Shown: positions 55,898 to 64,000 of the stretch, in pieces
Layout of the letters: each line of letters opens with the position of its first letter
How positions within the stretch are numbered: position 1 is the stretch's first letter
Origin: Planctomycetaceae bacterium
GTDB taxonomy: Bacteria > Planctomycetota > Planctomycetia > Planctomycetales > Planctomycetaceae
Reading direction: 5' to 3'
NCBI GenBank assembly: GCA_041398785.1
Contig: JAWKUA010000011.1
Span: 1 to 64,000 of the forward strand
DNA length: 64,000 bases
The notes under the pieces: generated by a model
The model's input: only the letters and a program-made list of their open reading frames with translations
Databases searched by the model: none
What the model was told of the DNA's origin: nothing
Program-made: the position numbers and the translations under genes

Positions 55898-55995
55898 GCA
55901 CACTTCGGTCGGCGCGGATGGCTATGATCTGTCCGGTCCATACACCCGACGCGCTGCGACCTGACTGCGTCATCATCGGCCGGTGATTTTCTGAT

Positions 55996-58347
55996 ATGCG
56001 ACGAACGTTTGATGCTTTGATGATCTGGTCCGCCGACCACCGGTCCGCGACTGCGGCTCTGGTTTTGGCGCTGACGGCGATTGCGATTGTGGGGTACTGG
56101 AATCCGGAACTCGTGCGGTCGTGGCTGGTGACGCCGGAATTGGAAACGACGGTGGATGACGGTTCCGGGGCCGCGAATGAAGTCTTCGAAACGCCGCCCG
56201 ACGTGGATCCCGTCAGCCTGTCGAATTCCGACGCGGTGCTGGTGGTTCAAAGCGACGCCTTCTTTACTCCCGCCGGAGCGAAGGCGATGCGTCATGTTGT
56301 GGATCGACTGGAAGAACTGAACTACGTCCGGCGGATTCTGTGGATGGATCGTGTTCCGGTGCTGAACATTTTCGGCCTGCCGGAACCGCTGTTTCCGCGG
56401 TCTCAGGCATCCGAACAGCGGTTCGCCGCGGCGCAGGAAAAGGCGATGCAGCATCCTCTGGTGGGAGGCCAACTGCTGTCGGAAGACGGCCGGACAACGC
56501 TGCTGCTGATTTCGTTCGACTGGGACTTCGTGCGGACCAACGAACAGGTCACTGTCGAGCTGCGCGAAGCCGCCGAACGCGCGGCGGCCGATTTTCCCGA
56601 CGTGCCGCTCAGCTTTCAGATTACCGGACACGTTCCGGCAGTCGTCACCATGCTGGAGGCTCACGAATCAAACCGCGTCAAGTATCAGGCAATCGGTTAC
56701 GGCACCGTCTTACTGATGGCCATTTTCCTGTTTCGCGGTGTCAGAGCCGTGTTGATTGTCACGCTGGCGCCCGTGACGGGGCTGATCTGGACGATCGGAA
56801 TTCTGCAGTACTTCGATTTAGATGAGAACCCGTTTATCGACATCATTCTGCCGGTACTGCTGGTGCTGGTCGGAATGACGGACGGCGTGCATCTGATTGT
56901 GCAGATTCGCAAGCTGCAGGCGTCGGGGCTGAAGGAACGACCGGCCGTGCGGCAGGCGTTGAAGCAGGTGGGGATGGCCTGCTTTCTGACGTCGCTGACC
57001 ACCGGCATCGGCTTCGGATCTCTGATGCTGGCGGAAAACGACTGGGTCCGGGAATTCGGCTGGTGCTGTGTGATCGGCGTGGCGCTGATGTTTGTGGCGG
57101 TGGTGACGGTGATTCCTCTCGCCAGCGGAACTCGCCTGGGCCGCAACATTCATGTCGGCCAGGAAGGCAGCCTGATCGACCGCAATCTGAACCGCATCGC
57201 CGGACTGATTGAAACGGTGTTAAGACGCCCGAAGCTGGTCAGCGCGATCGGCATCGGATCGACGGCGCTGCTGATCGCCGCGTCGCTGACACTTCGGCCC
57301 GACGAACGACGTTCCAACGCTCTTCCGGAACACAGCGAAGCCTACCAAGCGCTGAAGCACATGGACGAGAATCTCGGCGGGCTGGAGTTTTCCCGAGTCG
57401 ACGTATCATGGTCGTCCGACGTCGGCCGACAGTCGCCGGAGATTCTGCAGGTGGTGACCGAAGCGGATGATCTGCTGCATACAGAACCGCTGATCGGCTA
57501 TCCGCTCAGCATCCGGAATCTGGTGGATTCGCTTCCCGGCAGCGGACCGGCGGAAGACCGCATGTCGATGATCGAACTGCTGCCGCCGCCGTTGAAGCGA
57601 GCGTTCTTTACTCCCGAATATCGTTACGCGACGGTCAACTTTCGAGTTCAGGATCTCGGTATCGCCAGGTTCGATTCCGTGTTTCGACGCGTGCAGGCCG
57701 GGCTGAAGCAGATTGAACAGCGGCACCCGGACTTTCATCTGCAGCTTTCCGGAATGGCCATCAGCCGCTGGGAAAACGTGTACCAGATCGTCATCGACCT
57801 TGCCCTGAGCCTGGGCACGGCGGCGCTGGTCATTTTCTTTGTGCTGGGGCTGACGTATCGGTCGGTAAGAATCGGTCTGATTTCCGTCGTGCCTAACCTG
57901 TTTCCGCTGGCGGCCACCGGAGCCTGGCTGGCGGTCAGCGGTCAGTCGCTGGAACTGGTCAGCGTGCTGGCCTTCACCGTGTGTCTGGGAATCGCCGTTG
58001 ACGACACGATCCATTTTCTGACGCGGTTCGAAGAAGAATACGACCGCACCGGGGACCGCACGACGGCGATTCGGAACGCGTTCACGGGAGTCGGCGTGGC
58101 GCTGGTGATGACGACGTCGGTGCTGCTGGCCGGCTTCGGAATCGTGTCGTTCAGCGATTCCCGCGATCATCACATCTTTGCCAGCATGGGAGCGATGACG
58201 ATTGCCGCGGCGCTGTTTGCGGACCTGGTGTTTCTGCCGGCGCTGCTGTGCTGCTTCGCGCCGTCGCGTCGTTCCGTGCAGTCCGGAAGTTCGGTTGCCG
58301 CGGGCGAAGCTCGCGATGCCGGACCGCAGGGTATAGTCGCGAACTGA
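55996..58347 (+). CDS. RND/MMPL-type exporter
   Basis: 783 residues. Two halves, each with one N-terminal helix, a large periplasmic loop and a group of five or more helices. First half: YWNPELVRSW near the N-terminus and VGMTDGVHLIVQI in the transmembrane block. Second half: VCLGIAVDDTIHFLTRFEEEYDRTGD. This conserved VDDTIHFL segment is typical of the hydrophobe/lipid-exporting RND (MMPL) lineage. No adjacent periplasmic or outer-membrane partner. Substrate unknown. Confidence 0.88.
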   Translation: MRRTFDALMIWSADHRSATAALVLALTAIAIVGYWNPELVRSWLVTPELETTVDDGSGAANEVFETPPDVDPVSLSNSDAVLVVQSDAFFTPAGAKAMRHVVDRLEELNYVRRILWMDRVPVLNIFGLPEPLFPRSQASEQRFAAAQEKAMQHPLVGGQLLSEDGRTTLLLISFDWDFVRTNEQVTVELREAAERAAADFPDVPLSFQITGHVPAVVTMLEAHESNRVKYQAIGYGTVLLMAIFLFRGVRAVLIVTLAPVTGLIWTIGILQYFDLDENPFIDIILPVLLVLVGMTDGVHLIVQIRKLQASGLKERPAVRQALKQVGMACFLTSLTTGIGFGSLMLAENDWVREFGWCCVIGVALMFVAVVTVIPLASGTRLGRNIHVGQEGSLIDRNLNRIAGLIETVLRRPKLVSAIGIGSTALLIAASLTLRPDERRSNALPEHSEAYQALKHMDENLGGLEFSRVDVSWSSDVGRQSPEILQVVTEADDLLHTEPLIGYPLSIRNLVDSLPGSGPAEDRMSMIELLPPPLKRAFFTPEYRYATVNFRVQDLGIARFDSVFRRVQAGLKQIEQRHPDFHLQLSGMAISRWENVYQIVIDLALSLGTAALVIFFVLGLTYRSVRIGLISVVPNLFPLAATGAWLAVSGQSLELVSVLAFTVCLGIAVDDTIHFLTRFEEEYDRTGDRTTAIRNAFTGVGVALVMTTSVLLAGFGIVSFSDSRDHHIFASMGAMTIAAALFADLVFLPALLCCFAPSRRSVQSGSSVAAGEARDAGPQGIVAN

Positions 58348-58377
58348 CGCCCGCCGTTGCGGTGCTTGCAGAGCTGC

Positions 58378-59253
58378 TCAGCGTCGTCGTCGTCGGCGAG
58401 TTCGCAGCGTGGCCGGACTCGCGCCCCCGAACATGCTCTGAACAAACCTGGCACGCCGATCCGTTGACTGCGTCGCTACGGGAGTCGCGGGGCTTGCCGG
58501 AAGATGAGCCCACAGGTCGTCCGCCGAAACGTCCTGTCGACGCGCAAGATGCTGAGACAACAGCACCAGCATTAACACGTCCGCCGCACAGTAACGAATC
58601 AGGTGGTCGCGAGCCGCCTGGTCCTGCCGCTGCCGCCAGTCCCACCACAATCGAACAGCCATTTCGCCGTCCGTTTCGTGCAGGTCCGCCGGACGCGGGA
58701 AACCCAGCCGTGACGTGATTCGCTTCAGGCCGCCCTTCAGTCCCTGATGATGACTCAGCCACCGCAGATCCAGATGAGGGCACGGCAGCGAAGGAATGTG
58801 AAATCCGTCCAGCACGCGAGGCACGTCAAACGAAGTTCCGTTAAACGATGCCAGCAGTTCGACATCATCCAGCAGCGAAAGAAAGTCGTCCAGGTTTTCG
58901 TGTTCCACAAATGTATGCAGCCGTCCCCGATGCCAGCAGACAATGACGGTAATCGTCGCGTCAAGTTCCAGACCGGTCGTTTCAATATCAAAGAAGGTGG
59001 TACGGTCGTGATACTGCGACAGAATCCGCCACTTGTCGCCGGGACTGAAGCGGTCCACGAACCAGCCGATGTCGTCGTCCTGCAGTGCCTGCAGTGATCG
59101 CTGGCATTCGGCAACAACAGCGGAACGCAAACCGGCCGGAATGCAGTCGGGATCGCCGACGACGTCATGCCACGATGTCACACCGCGTTCGGCCAGTTGA
59201 CGCAGCTTCACAGGTCCCAGGCCGTGGCAGTGCTGAAAGGCTTGCGAAATCAA
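58378..59253 (-). CDS. RNase H-like exonuclease (YprB type) with N-terminal HhH-like region
   Basis: 291 residues from a TTG start, the only in-frame start close to the conserved region. Residues 5-31 (FQHCHGLGPVKLRQLAERGV) resemble a helix-hairpin-helix. The exonuclease core has TTFFDIETTGLEL (Asp89, Glu91), SFNGTSFDVPRV, HLDLRW and YCAADVLML, the DEDD metal residues. A structure-specific or 3'-5' nuclease is likely. Arg-rich C-terminus (RTRRRRRR). The start remains uncertain. Confidence 0.8.
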   Translation of the reverse strand: MISQAFQHCHGLGPVKLRQLAERGVTSWHDVVGDPDCIPAGLRSAVVAECQRSLQALQDDDIGWFVDRFSPGDKWRILSQYHDRTTFFDIETTGLELDATITVIVCWHRGRLHTFVEHENLDDFLSLLDDVELLASFNGTSFDVPRVLDGFHIPSLPCPHLDLRWLSHHQGLKGGLKRITSRLGFPRPADLHETDGEMAVRLWWDWRQRQDQAARDHLIRYCAADVLMLVLLSQHLARRQDVSADDLWAHLPASPATPVATQSTDRRARFVQSMFGGASPATLRTRRRRRR

Positions 59254-59397
59254 GGCCAGTCCGTTCGTTGAAATGGAGAGAAGTCATCCGTGTCTGTGCG
59301 ACCGAATGATAACGCCGGCCGGCATTCTCACCAGAGCAGCCAGCTCCGCCGCTGCGACAAACCGAATCGCGCCGGCCGCGCGACGTCCTTCGCGTCA

Positions 59398-60135
59398 TCA
59401 TCCCAGCGCCGCGGTCAGCACGTCGTGAAGCCCCTGCTGCCAGTCCTGCAGCGGAAGTTCGATCACGAAGTCCTGTGGATGACGCGGCTGAGTTCGCGGT
59501 GTCGCGCCGTCCGCCGGCGTGTTGACAAATCGAAGTTTCGCGAAAACGTCCGAGTCGCAGGCGCCCGACGTCCGTGAGGCTCGCAACCGCACGCCATCCG
59601 GAACATTGGTCTCGCCGATCCGCGCCAACGTGCGGGGATCGTTGTTCGGAGCTTCAATCTCGAAGATCAGCGGACGCCGAAGCAGGCGGTTCCGGAGTTC
59701 CGCGATCGACAGTCGGAAGACCGGATGGATCACGTCGGCAGCGATCTCCGACATCGGGTCCAGAACAAACCGGCGGTACCACAACGCCGGATGGGGGACG
59801 ACCAGATCGCCGGAATCGCATACGTCGTCACCAAACAGCAGCAGGTCCAAATCCAGAGGCCGTGGTTCCCAGCGACGGTGCCGCGTTCGTCCGGCGGCCG
59901 CTTCGGTGTGATGCAGTGCGGCCAGCGTATCCTTCGCGGAAAGGGAAGTGCTTAGCATCGCCGCGGCGTTCAGGAACTCACCTCCGGCGGATGCTCCCAT
60001 CGGCGGCGTTCGATGGACGGAACTGACGGCAAGGACGCTGAAACCCGAATGCTGCAGGCGGTCAACAGCCTGTTGAAACGCGGCTTCGACACCGTTCAGA
60101 TTTCCGCCGAGTCCAATGCAGCAGCGTGTTGGCAT
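59398..60135 (-). CDS. folK: HPPK (folate synthesis) with C-terminal extension
   Basis: 2-Amino-4-hydroxy-6-hydroxymethyldihydropteridine diphosphokinase. Residues 1-160 match the family: GLGGNLNG at the start and RRWEPRPLDLDLLLFGDD at about 86-103. The extra 85 residues (FEIEAPNNDPRTLARIGETN onward) are not part of HPPK. They could be a fused domain; I do not recognise it. The start MPTRCCIGLGG is normal. Confidence 0.9.
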   Translation of the reverse strand: MPTRCCIGLGGNLNGVEAAFQQAVDRLQHSGFSVLAVSSVHRTPPMGASAGGEFLNAAAMLSTSLSAKDTLAALHHTEAAAGRTRHRRWEPRPLDLDLLLFGDDVCDSGDLVVPHPALWYRRFVLDPMSEIAADVIHPVFRLSIAELRNRLLRRPLIFEIEAPNNDPRTLARIGETNVPDGVRLRASRTSGACDSDVFAKLRFVNTPADGATPRTQPRHPQDFVIELPLQDWQQGLHDVLTAALG

Positions 60136-60215
60136 GTCCGTCTCCCGAATCGGAGACTTTGACAGGCGAATGGCGGTTCAGCAAACGAAGGACAATCCGT
60201 AACGAACAATCCGTA

Positions 60216-60398
60216 TCAGAAGCCGTGAGCCTGAAGTTCGCTGTCATTGCGTTCCCACCATGCCTTGACGCCGCCGCCGGCGGACGTCAGGCCGATCATC
60301 AGAACAGCAAGAATCAGTGCCAGCATGACGGCGTATTCGACGGACGTCGCAGCGTCCTCGCTGGTCAGAAATCTGCGTACTTTTTCCAGTCGCGTCAT
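60216..60398 (-). CDS. Flp-type IVb pilin (solitary)
   Basis: 60 residues. SEDAATSVEYAVMLALILAV (13-32) carries the Flp signature with the conserved Glu (SVEYAVML) and a prepilin processing site after the basic leader (MTRLEKVRRFL). A short tail GGGVKAWWERN follows. Major pilin of a Tad-like pilus; see also TadE/TadG at 14-16 kb. No secretion genes adjacent. Confidence 0.9.
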   Translation of the reverse strand: MTRLEKVRRFLTSEDAATSVEYAVMLALILAVLMIGLTSAGGGVKAWWERNDSELQAHGF

Positions 60399-60956
60399 TA
60401 CCGGTCACTCTCTCTAGGACTCTCCTGGCGTTCCGGCGGGAGTACTCTGGTGAAAGCTAGTTCAGGGTTCGAAATGGTCAAAACCGATGTTTCCGATCCA
60501 CGCCGAATCGTCAGGCCGCACGATCGACCGATGTCGGATGTGTGCCAACCGGTAAAATCGATACGTCGCCTGAAGTGATAACGACCGGGTTTCCCCTGCA
60601 TTTGGTTTCTCAATACGAACTCATCAATCCGGCAACTGTGGTTCCGACGCGCCACGAGCCAAACGTCCATCCTCAAATCGTGCGACTCGTTGGAATCCCG
60701 ACCGCGATTTTATACCGCGATCGGGGCAGAATGAGACATTCGGGCTCGCGGGAGCATGAAGAGCGAAAAGTATCGGCGTCCGCCGCGGCCAGTATAAGAT
60801 CCTGCCGGCGGAAACGTCGTGAGGCGGTGCGGTCCGGTCACGCAGCGCCGATTGCTCGATTGCTGCACAGTGCAACGCCGAGTTCATCGGAAGACGCAGC
60901 GGGCGATGGCATCCGGAATTGTCGTTCGCTGCAATGAACTTCAGGAGACTGACGGG
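60399..60956. other. 558-bp intergenic region between Flp pilin and esterase
   Basis: No credible ORF on either strand. It should contain the promoters of the divergent pilin and esterase genes. No hairpin or repeat is obvious. Confidence 0.4.
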
Positions 60957-61841
60957 ATGATTCGACAGGTGTGCGGAATCTGTGTGTTTCTGTTTCCGTT
61001 GGCTGTTCTCGGCGGCGAACCGCTGGATGTCTGGCCGGGGCTGGCGCCGGGGGAAACGACGTCGAATGCCGGCGAACCGCAGCCGTTCCGGAAAGGCGAA
61101 GAACCGCCGGTAACACGTGTCGAAAACATTACTCACCCGACGCTGACGGTGTGGCTGGCCGATCATCCGAACGGAGCCGGCGTTGTGATCCTTCCCGGCG
61201 GCGGATTCGGGAAAGTTGTGACCGACAAGGAGGGTTCTGAAATCGCGGCGTGGCTGAATCGTCACGGAGTCACAGCGTTTGTGCTCAGCTATCGCACGAC
61301 GCAGCCGGGAGGCAGTCTTCCGGGATGGCGGCGACCGCTTCAGGACGCTCAGCGGACGATGTCTCTGGTTCGGTCGCGTTGCGGCGAATGGAACCTGGAC
61401 CCGAATCGCATCGGCATCGCAGGGTTCTCCGCGGGAGGCCAGGTTGCCGCTCGACTTCTTTGTGACGGCGGCCGAAAGACCTACGACCGCGTCGACGAAA
61501 CTGACGACACTGTTCATCGCCCCGACTTTGCGATGCTGATCTATCCGTGGAATCTCTATGACAGCGAAACGAACGCTCTGATCCAGGACTGCGTGGTTCC
61601 GCAGAATTGTCCGCCGACGTTTCTGGTTCACACCGATGACGATCGAGCGTCGTCGCTGAGTTCCGTGCTGTTTTACGCCGAACTGAAGCGGCTCGGCATC
61701 CCGTCGGAACTGCACGTTTATGGCAGCGGCGGACATGGCTACGGGTTGCGGCCGATCCCCGGTTCGCAGATTTCCACGTGGCCGGACCACGCGGCTCACT
61801 GGCTGAAATCGATCGGTGCAACAGCCCCCGCGTCGAATTGA
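60957..61841 (+). CDS. Exported alpha/beta-hydrolase (BD-FAE/acetyl-xylan esterase type)
   Basis: 294 residues; ATG at 60957 with CAGGAG upstream. Signal peptide 1-20 ending VLGGE. Oxyanion strand VVILPGGGFGKV, nucleophile GFSAGG (Ser158), probable acid in HTDDDRAS, and His in GGHGYG. Likely a carbohydrate esterase removing acetyl or other acyl groups in the periplasm. No polysaccharide lyase or hydrolase neighbour. Confidence 0.87.
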   Translation: MIRQVCGICVFLFPLAVLGGEPLDVWPGLAPGETTSNAGEPQPFRKGEEPPVTRVENITHPTLTVWLADHPNGAGVVILPGGGFGKVVTDKEGSEIAAWLNRHGVTAFVLSYRTTQPGGSLPGWRRPLQDAQRTMSLVRSRCGEWNLDPNRIGIAGFSAGGQVAARLLCDGGRKTYDRVDETDDTVHRPDFAMLIYPWNLYDSETNALIQDCVVPQNCPPTFLVHTDDDRASSLSSVLFYAELKRLGIPSELHVYGSGGHGYGLRPIPGSQISTWPDHAAHWLKSIGATAPASN

Positions 61842-61999
61842 ACGATGCTGGACGACGTCGGCCGATCGCCGGATCAAAGCGTGCCGGCAGTACGACGCAA
61901 ATCTCCGTCGGTCGCCTTTCCCGGGTGCCCGCTGTTCCGACCGACGTCGTCTGCCGGAAGCGTTCGCCGAACACGCCGCCGCCGACCTCAAAGCTGACA

Positions 62000-62866
62000 T
62001 CACCGCAGCCGGCGGCGATACAGGGCGATTCCCGCCGCGATGCTGAACAGCAGCACAACCGAAGACGGTTCCGGCACGGCAACGACGCTCAGACTTTCGC
62101 CGAAACCCGCCATGATCAGGTTCATGTCGTCAATGTACGACGGAACGAACGTGTCGCCGGAACCGAGTTCTCCCAGCATCTCGTTCTGATACATGAACCA
62201 GTGGATTCCCAACACAGCCGGACCGGACGGAGTCAGCACAAACGTCGGCGCGCCGGAGTCTCCGCCGGTGACGCGGGCTTCGTCGGCACCAAGTCCGGGG
62301 ACGTCGTAATCAAAGATGAACACGTCGCCGCTGCCGCTTAACGCAGGGTCGCTGAAATTCGTGATCGACTGCGTGACGACGTTCCGCCCCATCCGCTGCG
62401 ATGTCGGCGTCGCCGCCCCGCCGGTACGTCCGAACGTGGAAAACGTCAGACCCTCAGCACCCGACGGCGTCACGTCGGCAATCGCGTACTTCTCCACATT
62501 GCTGCTGACGCTGCTGCTCAGACGTCCCAGCCACAGGTCCGAACCATCGATGCGCCAGCCCTGTGCGACCGTGTGACTCTCGCTCATACCACCGGGGTCA
62601 TTGCCGTGGTAGAACGTCACATCGGCGTTCAAACCGGGATGAGCGTGCGACGCGGAAACGAAGAACGAGTCGCTGACCATCGTCGCCCACTGCGTACCGC
62701 GTCCGACACCTGACCAGTTGTACGGATTTCCAATGAAGTCCGCGTGATTCGTGAAACGGTCGTGAAAATTCGTGTTGTATCCCTGAACAATCAGAGTTCC
62801 CTGTGCCGCGGGAACCGACCACGCAGCGAGCGAAAACAGGCAAATCGAAATCCTGATGAAAGACAC
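62000..62866 (-). CDS. PEP-CTERM protein with trypsin-like GDSG motif
   Basis: 288 residues. The GTG start at 62866 (AAAGG upstream) opens a signal peptide FIRISICLFSLAAWSVPAAQ. The central part shows FFVSASHAHPG, a His context like the trypsin TAAHC, and VTGGDSGAPTF, like the trypsin GDSGGP. The C-terminus is VPEPSSVVLLFSIAAGIALY followed by RRRLR, the PEP-CTERM sorting signal. It may be a secreted serine protease anchored or sorted by exosortase, or a pseudo-protease. The catalytic Asp is not evident. Confidence 0.82.
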   Translation of the reverse strand: MSFIRISICLFSLAAWSVPAAQGTLIVQGYNTNFHDRFTNHADFIGNPYNWSGVGRGTQWATMVSDSFFVSASHAHPGLNADVTFYHGNDPGGMSESHTVAQGWRIDGSDLWLGRLSSSVSSNVEKYAIADVTPSGAEGLTFSTFGRTGGAATPTSQRMGRNVVTQSITNFSDPALSGSGDVFIFDYDVPGLGADEARVTGGDSGAPTFVLTPSGPAVLGIHWFMYQNEMLGELGSGDTFVPSYIDDMNLIMAGFGESLSVVAVPEPSSVVLLFSIAAGIALYRRRLR

Positions 62867-63509
62867 GCTCTGACCTTTGGACACGTGGAATCGCCGATGA
62901 CCGGAACAGCGGCGTCGGGAACTCACTGACTCCGTCCGCTTATTAGCACCGACGCGCGAAGGCATGTCAACGACCGTATATCCGGTGAATTCCTGCTTCC
63001 GGGCAACTCGTGCGAGTTGACGCATTTTCTCACAGCCCTCAACGCCGCCAGTGCCGTCACGCAACGGCCCCCCGAACGCACACCTCGGGCTCCGGCGAGC
63101 TGCGCGACGTCAGTTCGCAATCGCCGCCGCCGAACGCCGAACCAGTGATCGAATACAGCGAACGCGGACTCACGTCGCAACCCTGCCGATTGTCGTGCCG
63201 TTCCGTCGGAAACGGAACACCGACCGCCGAGCGTCCACGTTGGCTACCTGAGTTTGTGGCAGTCGCTGCGGGCAGCGATTCCGGGACTGCTGAACGAAAG
63301 TTCGCCCGCCCACACGGCTTGTCTCGCTCACGTCGCCTGCGAATGTCAAGCGATGATGCGAATCAGACAGGCATTGCGATCGCATGGCGGAACGACCGAG
63401 CAGTGTTTGGCCGCGAAATCTCCGCACGCGGTTTGCGCCAACGAGATGTACCACCCGCTCTTGACTCCCGTGCCGGGTGGTGTCGCAGCAGCCGTATCAA
63501 AGTCGGCGA
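62867..63509. other. 643-bp region with no supported gene
   Basis: Short frames on both strands (75-170 codons) are compositionally unconvincing and lack neighbours of known family. One minus frame at 63346-63576 might be a remnant. I see no RNA gene. Confidence 0.4.
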
Positions 63510-63722
63510 TTAGCGGGCTGCCGGAGAACTCTTTCCAATTGAAACGGCGCTGTCTGCGACTCCGGGTGTTTCGCATTGCTCTGCCTTCGTGCCGGGATCG
63601 ATCGCCCGCGACGCTTCATCGGGCCATCGATTGTTGATCGCGGCGATCAGTGTGCGGATGTTGTGTCCGGCCTGCGCCGACATTTCTTTTCGAACGCGTC
63701 GGACCTCGTTGTAGCTATCCAT
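63510..63722 (-). CDS. Small partner of PIN toxin (possible antitoxin)
   Basis: 70 residues from ATG 63722 (AGGAAG upstream), overlapping the PIN gene stop by 8 bases. The first 30 residues (NEVRRVRKEMSAQAGHNIRT) resemble short proteins found just downstream of PIN-domain genes in such organisms. The tail has no family. Order is toxin first, antitoxin second, unlike classical vapBC. Antitoxin function is inference. Confidence 0.6.
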   Translation of the reverse strand: MDSYNEVRRVRKEMSAQAGHNIRTLIAAINNRWPDEASRAIDPGTKAEQCETPGVADSAVSIGKSSPAAR

Positions 63723-64000
63723 TGACCGCTTCCTCATTCAGCAATTCCAGTGGAGTGACCAGCGCCGGGTTTCCCAATCCCAGTATATCGTTGACACGCC
63801 GGATGTGGCCAAACTTGTTCGCGTTGGCGATGTGGCGGCAGTTCCATGTCACCAGGAAGTCGCACCGGTGAAAGGAGGCCGCAGCGAGGTGCAGGGCGTC
63901 GCCGCCAGGATCATTGGGCATGACGTGATGCGAAATGTACGAGTCAACCACTTCGGCAACGGCATCATTCAGTGCCAGCATTGGAATTCGAGCAGCCAGT
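63715..64000 (-). CDS. PIN-domain protein (VapC-like ribonuclease), cut by window end
   Basis: C-terminal part only, 94 residues; the frame stays open to the window edge. PIN features: DPGGDALHLAAASFHRCDFLV with acidic Asp, then TWNCRHIANANKF with the WNxRH block, and a terminal GNPALVTPLELL. The N-terminal catalytic Asp is outside. RNase toxin of type II TA systems or a free-standing PIN nuclease. Confidence 0.85.
   Translation of the reverse strand, partial: LAARIPMLALNDAVAEVVDSYISHHVMPNDPGGDALHLAAASFHRCDFLVTWNCRHIANANKFGHIRRVNDILGLGNPALVTPLELLNEEAVNG

Larger units (their letters stand above)
55537..55995. other. 459-bp intergenic region upstream of the RND gene
   Basis: Contains four hairpins (55560-55720) and a dispersed element (55820-55897), both listed separately. 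No ORF of note. Promoter of the RND gene probably lies in its last 100 bp. Confidence 0.6.

Noticed and set aside
63010..63513. 167-codon plus-strand frame
   Set aside because: Composition is not protein-like, no motif or ribosome-binding site is visible, and it matches nothing I know.

Overview
The window is high-GC bacterial DNA that I assign to a planctomycete (Planctomycetota). The evidence is the gene content: three DUF1549/DUF1553 proteins and two DUF1501 proteins, a giant LEPR-XLL secreted protein with VWA, PKD and RTX-like parts, an ECF sigma factor next to a serine/threonine kinase, a PEP-CTERM protein, and GC-rich dispersed repeats of a type I associate with this phylum. I cannot name a genus. 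Gene density is normal and most genes are intact. No phage, integrase, CRISPR array, rRNA or tRNA gene was recognised.

Layout. 0-4 kb: the 5' part of a UvrD/PcrA helicase and a large alpha/beta-hydrolase-like protein. 4.7-14.3 kb: LEPR-XLL surface protein, ECF sigma factor and Ser/Thr kinase. 14.4-17.7 kb: divergent TadE-like and TadG/VWA genes and a polytopic membrane protein. 18-24.2 kb: enolase-superfamily enzyme, XdhC-like protein, tRNA-dihydrouridine synthase, glycogen synthase and a beta-CASP metallo-beta-lactamase. 24.7-30.6 kb: DUF1549, DUF1501, an ECF sigma factor, and a second DUF1549/DUF1553 paralogue fused to an anti-sigma-like membrane N-terminus. 30.6-35.7 kb: housekeeping genes (hemW, a TrkA-type RCK protein, trpD, pyrF, dapF). 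35.8-41 kb: a HEAT-like exported protein, a hybrid histidine kinase and an exported protein of unknown function. 41.3-46.5 kb: two tandem paralogous lipoproteins, a frameshifted SLBB lipoprotein and a subtilase. 46.5-51.4 kb: a second DUF1549/DUF1501 operon with a small basic protein between the two. 51.7-58.3 kb: zinc alcohol dehydrogenase, a 1-kb repeat region, an anchored Gly-rich protein, a DUF4380-like protein, a hairpin cluster and an RND/MMPL exporter. 58.4-64 kb: YprB-type exonuclease, folK with a long C-terminal extension, a lone Flp pilin, an esterase, a PEP-CTERM trypsin-like protein, and a PIN toxin cut by the window end.

The best candidates for undescribed biology are: (i) the sigma factor translationally coupled (GTGA overlap) to an anti-sigma-like/DUF1549/DUF1553 fusion, beside a complete DUF1549-DUF1501 pair; (ii) the lipoprotein pair, SLBB protein and subtilase as a possible envelope or export module; (iii) a 160-bp cluster of four hairpins at 55.56-55.72 kb and a family of GC-rich dispersed elements; (iv) the small HTH-like basic protein whose stop codon abuts the start of a DUF1501 gene (TAAATG).

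A caution: between 43 and 55.5 kb three genes show single-base frame changes at or near G/C runs. They look more like missing bases in the assembly than biology, and should be resolved before anyone calls pseudogenes or programmed frameshifts here.
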